From assembly GCF_014641595.1 (NCBI RefSeq), contig NZ_BMIA01000004.1:310001-374000 (forward strand): a DNA stretch of 64,000 nucleotides, given 5' to 3'. The stretch's first letter is position 1. Every line of letters starts with the position of its first letter. This document shows, in pieces, positions 60,110 to 64,000 of the stretch. The stretch comes from Dyadobacter endophyticus (GTDB lineage: Bacteria > Bacteroidota > Bacteroidia > Cytophagales > Spirosomataceae). Both the position numbers and the translations under genes were made by a program. The notes under the pieces were generated by a model. It saw nothing but the letters and a program-made list of their open reading frames with translations. It did not search any database and had not been told where the DNA came from.

Positions 60110-60808
60110 ATGAAAAAAATATTGTTATCGGCCATTATCTGCGCCGTATTCGGGCCATCGTTTGCCCAAAAGATCATCGATAAAAAGCTGCCATACGAAT
60201 CAGGCAAGACTGTGAATCTTAACCTGCGCTTCGGCGATAGTATTCAGGTCCGGTACTGGGACAAGCCGGAAGTGTCTGTTCATATATCCGTCAAAATCAA
60301 TCAGAACAAACTGAATGATGCGTTTCTGGTCACTACGAGCACTACTTCCGAAGAAATCATCCTGAAAACCGATATTGACAAGGAAAAAATAAAGGAGGGG
60401 AAAGGGGAGGACTGCCCGGGGCAAAAAAGCACGTGGAGCACCGACGACGGCAAGAACAGATATTACGTATGCAGCGAGATCAACTACCACGTCACCCTGC
60501 CCCGCGAAGCCAAACTGAAACTCGAAACCATCAACGGGAATATCGATATTCAGGGCGCTACCGCCGGTGTGGCTGCGAAAACAATTAGCGGCTATGTGGA
60601 TATGACGTGGCCGAAATCCAAGGGAGCCAACGTGGCCGTGAAGACCATCACGGGCGAGGTTTACTCCGACCTCGACATCGATTTCGGTAACAAAAAGGAG
60701 AAGAACCCGATCGTCGGCTACCTGCTCGAAGGGAAGATCAATGGCGGCGGGCCGGATGTGAAACTGGAGTCGATCAGTAACAATGTATATCTGCGGAAAA
60801 AGGATTAG
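60110..60808 (+). CDS. DUF4097-type exported protein, copy 2
   Basis: A 232-aa paralogue of the previous gene: signal peptide MKKILLSAIICAVFGPSFA, then the same turn-repeat fold (LKLETINGNIDIQGATAGVAAKTISGYVDMTW, AVKTITGEVYSDLDIDF). Both proteins end in nearly the same way (GGGVEMTLNTISSNIYIRKQK and GGGPDVKLESISNNVYLRKKD). It starts 23 bp after copy 1 and is followed by a terminator hairpin. Confidence 0.82.
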   Translation: MKKILLSAIICAVFGPSFAQKIIDKKLPYESGKTVNLNLRFGDSIQVRYWDKPEVSVHISVKINQNKLNDAFLVTTSTTSEEIILKTDIDKEKIKEGKGEDCPGQKSTWSTDDGKNRYYVCSEINYHVTLPREAKLKLETINGNIDIQGATAGVAAKTISGYVDMTWPKSKGANVAVKTITGEVYSDLDIDFGNKKEKNPIVGYLLEGKINGGGPDVKLESISNNVYLRKKD

Positions 60809-60831
60809 TCAGTCTGGAATGGTTGTGGTCT

Positions 60832-60868
60832 GGGGACACGGTCAGGATCTGGTCGTGTCCCCGCTTTT
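60832..60868 (+). terminator. Hairpin terminator of the sigma/DUF4097 operon
   Basis: GGGGACACG (60832-60840) pairs perfectly with CGTGTCCCC (60854-60862) across a 13-base loop, then GCTTTTCG. The T-run is short but the stem is strong and stands 23 bp after the last gene. Confidence 0.7.
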
Positions 60869-61135
60869 CGTATATGTACCCCCGAACACAACATATGAGG
60901 TACAACTACTTGCCTTTGGCCCGGCAGATGGGTTGTTACGTATCGTGGTAGAAGCATTCTTGATAGTCCATCATATATCTGAGAATCAATAGGTAGCGTG
61001 CTTTTGGTAGTGCTTTGTAGTAAAAATTAAATGGCCACTGAAGGGATTTGATAGCCCTATTTTCTCTCCCCATAGAGGGCCTGCTACACCCTCAAATTCA
61101 GCGTTCTCACCCCAAAACCAGGAACCGGTCCGCCG
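60869..61135. other. Intergenic region with no recognised gene
   Basis: Between the operon terminator and the inverted repeat at 61136 I see no convincing gene. An open frame covering 60783-60992 overlaps the DUF4097 gene and the terminator hairpin and has no family features, so I leave it out. Composition is mixed, with no repeat or RNA gene recognised. Confidence 0.6.
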
Positions 61136-61206
61136 GAAAGAACTATACTTGCATAGTGGTACTCAAATCGCACACTTGATTGAGTATCAGAATAGTTCTT
61201 TCTTTG
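61136..61206 (+). promoter_or_regulatory. Nested inverted repeats overlapping a candidate promoter
   Basis: Outer arms GAAAGAACTAT (61136-61146) and ATAGTTCTTTC (61192-61202) are perfectly complementary; inner arms TACTCAA (61160-61166) and TTGAGTA (61180-61186) nest inside. CTTG (61175-61178), 20 nt and TTTCTTTG (61199-61206) resemble a promoter, so the right outer arm covers its -7 box. This could be a repressor site or a structured element controlling the small gene at 61227. Confidence 0.5.
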
Positions 61207-61226
61207 TAAAAACACAAAATCCTCTC

Positions 61227-61433
61227 ATGAAGACGCAAAGCAAATATTTGGAAGAGATCAACAGGCTTCTGGCTGATTATCTTCTCGAAATCGAAAAATC
61301 CGACTTGAAACCTCTTTCAGCCCAGGTTTATCAGGTACAATCAAAAAACTTTGTCAGGTGGATCAACGGGGATTTCACGCCCGGTGAAGTGAAGAAAGCA
61401 AAAAAGCAAGCACAGGACAAACCGGCGAAGTAA
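61227..61433 (+). CDS. Small protein of unknown function (68 aa)
   Basis: A 68-aa basic protein from the ATG at 61227 (MKTQSKYLEEINRLLADYLLEIEKSDLKPLSAQVYQVQSK...), mostly helical, ending in a Lys-rich tail (GEVKKAKKQAQDKPAK). The central part SAQVYQVQSKNFVRWINGDFTPG reads like the SAM-like core-binding fold at the N-terminus of tyrosine recombinases, but no catalytic domain follows. The frame is open to 61149, but that region is the promoter and repeat. It may be a DNA-binding accessory protein; confidence in function is low. Confidence 0.6.
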   Translation: MKTQSKYLEEINRLLADYLLEIEKSDLKPLSAQVYQVQSKNFVRWINGDFTPGEVKKAKKQAQDKPAK

Positions 61434-61809
61434 TTCCGGGTACGCACACTGTCTCGAATCGTTATTTACCACGTTCCTCTTCTTCATCACGACTCAGCCC
61501 AGCGGCCAGCCGGACATCCACCAGCATTTAAAACGAAACACCTTCTCGGTAGTACCGGAAGGTGTAAGTTATACTCAACGTGTATTAACGTACTTCATAC
61601 GTTCAAATCGGGATTCCCGCATTCATCTCTCCAGTCGTTCAGTTGCAGGATTTTACAAATTTAACATCAGCCCCAAAAAGCTATTGTAGTTTACCATAGT
61701 TTTGCTTGTGGCAATTTCTCTACATTATCTATTGCGTTTTTTAGGTAGATTTGGCTCTCACCGCATCGTCGGACCCCGCGGCGAAGAGCGATTTTGAAAA
61801 CGTGAATAC
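61434..61809. other. Intergenic region with two hairpins upstream of the histidine kinase
   Basis: No gene is seen. A strong hairpin spans 61538-61565: ACACCTTC with GAAGGTGT, continued by CGGT with ACCG across one bulged base, loop AGT. AACGTA (61587-61592) and TACGTT (61598-61603) form a second inverted repeat. TAGTTTTG at 61697-61704 fits the -7 consensus but has no clear -33 box; it would give a leader of about 100 nt for the kinase gene. Confidence 0.55.
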
Positions 61810-63123
61810 ATGATTCGATCGATCCTGGAATGGCCTGTCCGAAAACAGTTAGGAGGAGAAACGAATATCCTCAATCGGGCTCGTATCAAAGTACTATCTT
61901 ACGCGCTTAACCTCAAAATTCTAACAACCACGCTCCTCCTGATTTTTTACCAGTTGGAGAATTATCGGGTGCAGGCGGTTAGAGCGGCCGTTCTGCTCAC
62001 TATCGTGATCGTCTATTATATCGCAGTTTCGAGTGGCTTTCAATGGCGAAAGGCTGCTCATGCGGCGATGCTGATCTTTATGGTCATCATCTGGTCCAAC
62101 CTGTATGTCTTTCAGAAAGGGTTCGACGTGGTCACGCTGCAATACATTATCGTAGTCAGCATTGCTGCTTTTTACGGGCTCGGCAATCGCTGGGGAATTT
62201 TTTATTCGATGCTCGCAATAGCACCGTTCATTGTATTTGTGCTGCTGGGGCGTCATCTTGGAGGTTACATTACCTGGGGGCCGCACGGATCGGGGCGAAT
62301 CACGATCGCGATCCTCCTGTTTCAGAATTTCACGCTCATCATGCTGATCAACTACTTCTTTTTCAGTTCGTTCTATGAGACGATCAGCGACCTCGATGCA
62401 CGTAGGGACGAACTGCGTGCCAGCCTCGAAAGCCTGGAAGAGTCGCAGAGAAAGCTGGAAACAGAGTATGTCCACCAGAAGCACCTGATCGCCAGCATTT
62501 CTCACGATATTAAAAGCCCGCTGCGTTTTCTGATGACAACCACCGGGCGCCTCGCGCGTAACCATCCGGATATGGCGACGGTGCGGGCGATCAGTCAGTC
62601 GAGCTACCGGCTGTATCATTTTATGAAAAACTTGCTGGAATACACCGAATTCCGTTACAAGAATTCCAATGTCCAGTTTACCTACCTCGATCTGAACGAA
62701 ATGGTAGAGCAAAAGTTTGCGATTTTTGCGCAGGATGCGGAGGTGAATGCCAACCGGTTTGTGAATGAGGTATCGCCCGGTGTGATCATCAAAAACAACC
62801 CGCAGCTGGTGAGCATCATTCTACATAACCTCATCGATAACGCGAACAAGGCAACCAACGGCGGCACAATCAGCGTTACTCACCAGGATTTCCGCGAGGA
62901 AGTTCACCTGATCGTCAACGACACCGGGCCGGGGATGGAAAGCGCTGTGAGCGAGTGGATCAACAGCGAGTCCATGCAGCTTCCGGCAAATGAAAACGCG
63001 TCACAAAACTTCGGAATGGGGCTATTGATCGTGAAGGAGGTCAGTACGCTTATACGCGCCCGGCTACTCGCGCAGCCCAATCAGCCGATTGGGACTTCGG
63101 TTCATATTATTTTTTTAAAATAA
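61810..63123 (+). CDS. Membrane histidine kinase
   Basis: A 437-aa sensor kinase. About six membrane helices (residues 30-190) form the sensor part, with almost no periplasmic domain; a coiled coil follows (RRDELRASLESLEESQRKLETEY), then the HisKA domain with His232 (LIASISHDIKSPLRFLM) and an ATPase domain with the N-box (IILHNLIDNANKA), G1 (VNDTGPGM) and G2 (NFGMGLLIVKEV). It is followed after 83 bp by a response regulator gene, its probable partner. A membrane-embedded sensor suggests a signal in or near the membrane. Confidence 0.9.
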   Translation: MIRSILEWPVRKQLGGETNILNRARIKVLSYALNLKILTTTLLLIFYQLENYRVQAVRAAVLLTIVIVYYIAVSSGFQWRKAAHAAMLIFMVIIWSNLYVFQKGFDVVTLQYIIVVSIAAFYGLGNRWGIFYSMLAIAPFIVFVLLGRHLGGYITWGPHGSGRITIAILLFQNFTLIMLINYFFFSSFYETISDLDARRDELRASLESLEESQRKLETEYVHQKHLIASISHDIKSPLRFLMTTTGRLARNHPDMATVRAISQSSYRLYHFMKNLLEYTEFRYKNSNVQFTYLDLNEMVEQKFAIFAQDAEVNANRFVNEVSPGVIIKNNPQLVSIILHNLIDNANKATNGGTISVTHQDFREEVHLIVNDTGPGMESAVSEWINSESMQLPANENASQNFGMGLLIVKEVSTLIRARLLAQPNQPIGTSVHIIFLK

Positions 63124-63206
63124 TTCAGATGTAGTCAATTTTCTACATAAAATTTTATTTATATTAAACTACTTTTAAAACTGATTTGAAGTAACGGTAT
63201 CATTGA

Positions 63207-63857
63207 ATGAAAACAGTTTTGCTGGTAGAAGACCATTCCATTGTGAGAATGGGCGTGAAATTATTAATTGAAGATTTTTTACCCTCGGTAACGGTCATCG
63301 AGGCTGCTACTTTTAGTGAAACTCTCAAACTTCTCCAATCCAGGTTTTTTGATCTTGTTATTCTGGATATCAAAATTCCGGGGGGCGAGACGTTCAATAT
63401 GATCAGCAAGATCCGCGACGTTCAGAACAAGGTGAAAATCCTGATTTTTTCTTCGCAAGATGAAGAATTGTATGCCATTCACTACGTTAAGGCGGGCGCG
63501 AACGGCTATTTGCCTAAGGATACCTCCAATGAAGAGCTGGAAAAGGCGATCACTTCCGTTATGGCAGGCGGCACCTACATCAGCAATGTGATTCAGGACC
63601 AGCTCGTCAACAATACCCTGCTCGAACGGGAAAGCAAGGAAAGCCCACTGGAAATCCTCTCCAACCGCGAACTTGAAATCATGGACATGCTGCTAACCGG
63701 AAAGTGGACGAAAGATATCGCCCTCGATCTTAACATTAAGGAAAGCACTGTGTCGACATACAAGGCACGCATATTCGAAAAGCTGGAAGTGACCAACATT
63801 CTCGAGCTATTCAAGAAGGTCGAAATTTACAAGCGGAGGAAGACTGGGTTTAACTAA
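63207..63857 (+). CDS. NarL/LuxR-family response regulator
   Basis: A 216-aa regulator. The receiver domain (about 1-125) has its acidic pair at LLVEDHS, phospho-site Asp54 (LVILDIKIPGG), Ser in ILIFSSQDE and Lys in GYLPKDTSNEEL. The C-terminal LuxR-type helix-turn-helix is LSNRELEIMDMLLTGKWTKDIALDLNIKESTVSTYKARIFEKL. It follows the histidine kinase gene and probably acts with it. HisKA kinases paired with NarL-type regulators are less common than HisKA_3 types in some phyla but do occur in Bacteroidota. Nothing is recognised in the last 143 bp after it except a TATTTTTG box at 63883-63890. Confidence 0.9.
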   Translation: MKTVLLVEDHSIVRMGVKLLIEDFLPSVTVIEAATFSETLKLLQSRFFDLVILDIKIPGGETFNMISKIRDVQNKVKILIFSSQDEELYAIHYVKAGANGYLPKDTSNEELEKAITSVMAGGTYISNVIQDQLVNNTLLERESKESPLEILSNRELEIMDMLLTGKWTKDIALDLNIKESTVSTYKARIFEKLEVTNILELFKKVEIYKRRKTGFN

Positions 63858-64000
63858 CGTGAAGCCAATTGAAGTTGTACTATATTTTTGTAGAATTGCT
63901 ACGATTCTTCATCGATATATTAGGAAACTACAAATTAATTCGGGCTACTTCATATTTCAATTCTAACATTTATTTTTGCTGATAGAACTGTGACAACCAA

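Noticed and set aside
60783..60992. A 69-aa open frame after the DUF4097 operon
   Set aside because: It overlaps the end of the DUF4097 gene and the terminator hairpin, and has no recognisable features.
60869..61809. tRNA or other RNA gene in the gene-poor stretch
   Set aside because: I looked for cloverleaf arms and a CCA-type end and found none; only isolated hairpins are visible.

Overview
The window reads as chromosomal DNA of a free-living Bacteroidota bacterium of the Cytophagales, most like Dyadobacter or a relative (genus is inference). The grounds are a FecR/SusC/SusD system with an STN domain, two secreted proteins ending in type IX secretion (T9SS) sorting domains, Bacteroidota promoter boxes (TTTG, 19-21 nt, TAnnTTTG) before several genes, MoxR/DUF58/BatA genes, and PadR-linked FtsX-type permeases. 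Base composition and gene style are fairly even. I see no rRNA, tRNA, insertion sequence, integrase or CRISPR array.

Layout. 1-6.6 kb: end of an ECF sigma factor, its FecR anti-sigma factor and a SusC/SusD uptake pair. 6.7-12.6 kb: a small unknown gene, three phage-tail-collar (MdpB-type) modules in two genes, and a large beta-helix surface protein with a T9SS tail. 12.6-17.7 kb: a TPR/HTH membrane regulator, a MetE-like protein, an AhpD-like protein and small secreted proteins. 17.9-24.5 kb: a metal efflux operon (small Cys-rich protein, CusA fused to a TolC-type channel, CusB-like adaptor) and a TetR regulator with its own operator. 24.6-29 kb: phenylalanine/tyrosine catabolism on the minus strand (hmgA, hpd, phhA, fahA). 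29-36.4 kb: a GH9 cellulase with T9SS tail, a haem-binding protein, and an AraC regulator divergent from a PhyH oxygenase, sugar porter and TIM-barrel isomerase. 36.6 kb: an orphan receiver protein.

37.2-51.2 kb is the most unusual block: two tandem tldD-pmbA pairs, both TldD proteins with Tat-type signals, followed by DUF4159, a MoxR ATPase, a DUF58 protein, a BatA-like protein and two large membrane proteins, all on one strand. The intergenic DNA here is also odd: homopurine tracts in both tldD-pmbA junctions and two interleaved inverted repeats between the pairs.

51.2-64 kb: a TPR protein, two paralogous FtsX-type permeases led by a PadR regulator, an ECF sigma/HEAT anti-sigma/DUF4097 operon with a visible ECF-type promoter, a 68-aa protein behind a nested inverted repeat, and a histidine kinase/LuxR-type response regulator pair.

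Several starts are revised because the longest reading frame runs through a promoter, hairpin or terminator; the reason is given in each entry. All functions are inferred from sequence family features by eye; no database search was run.
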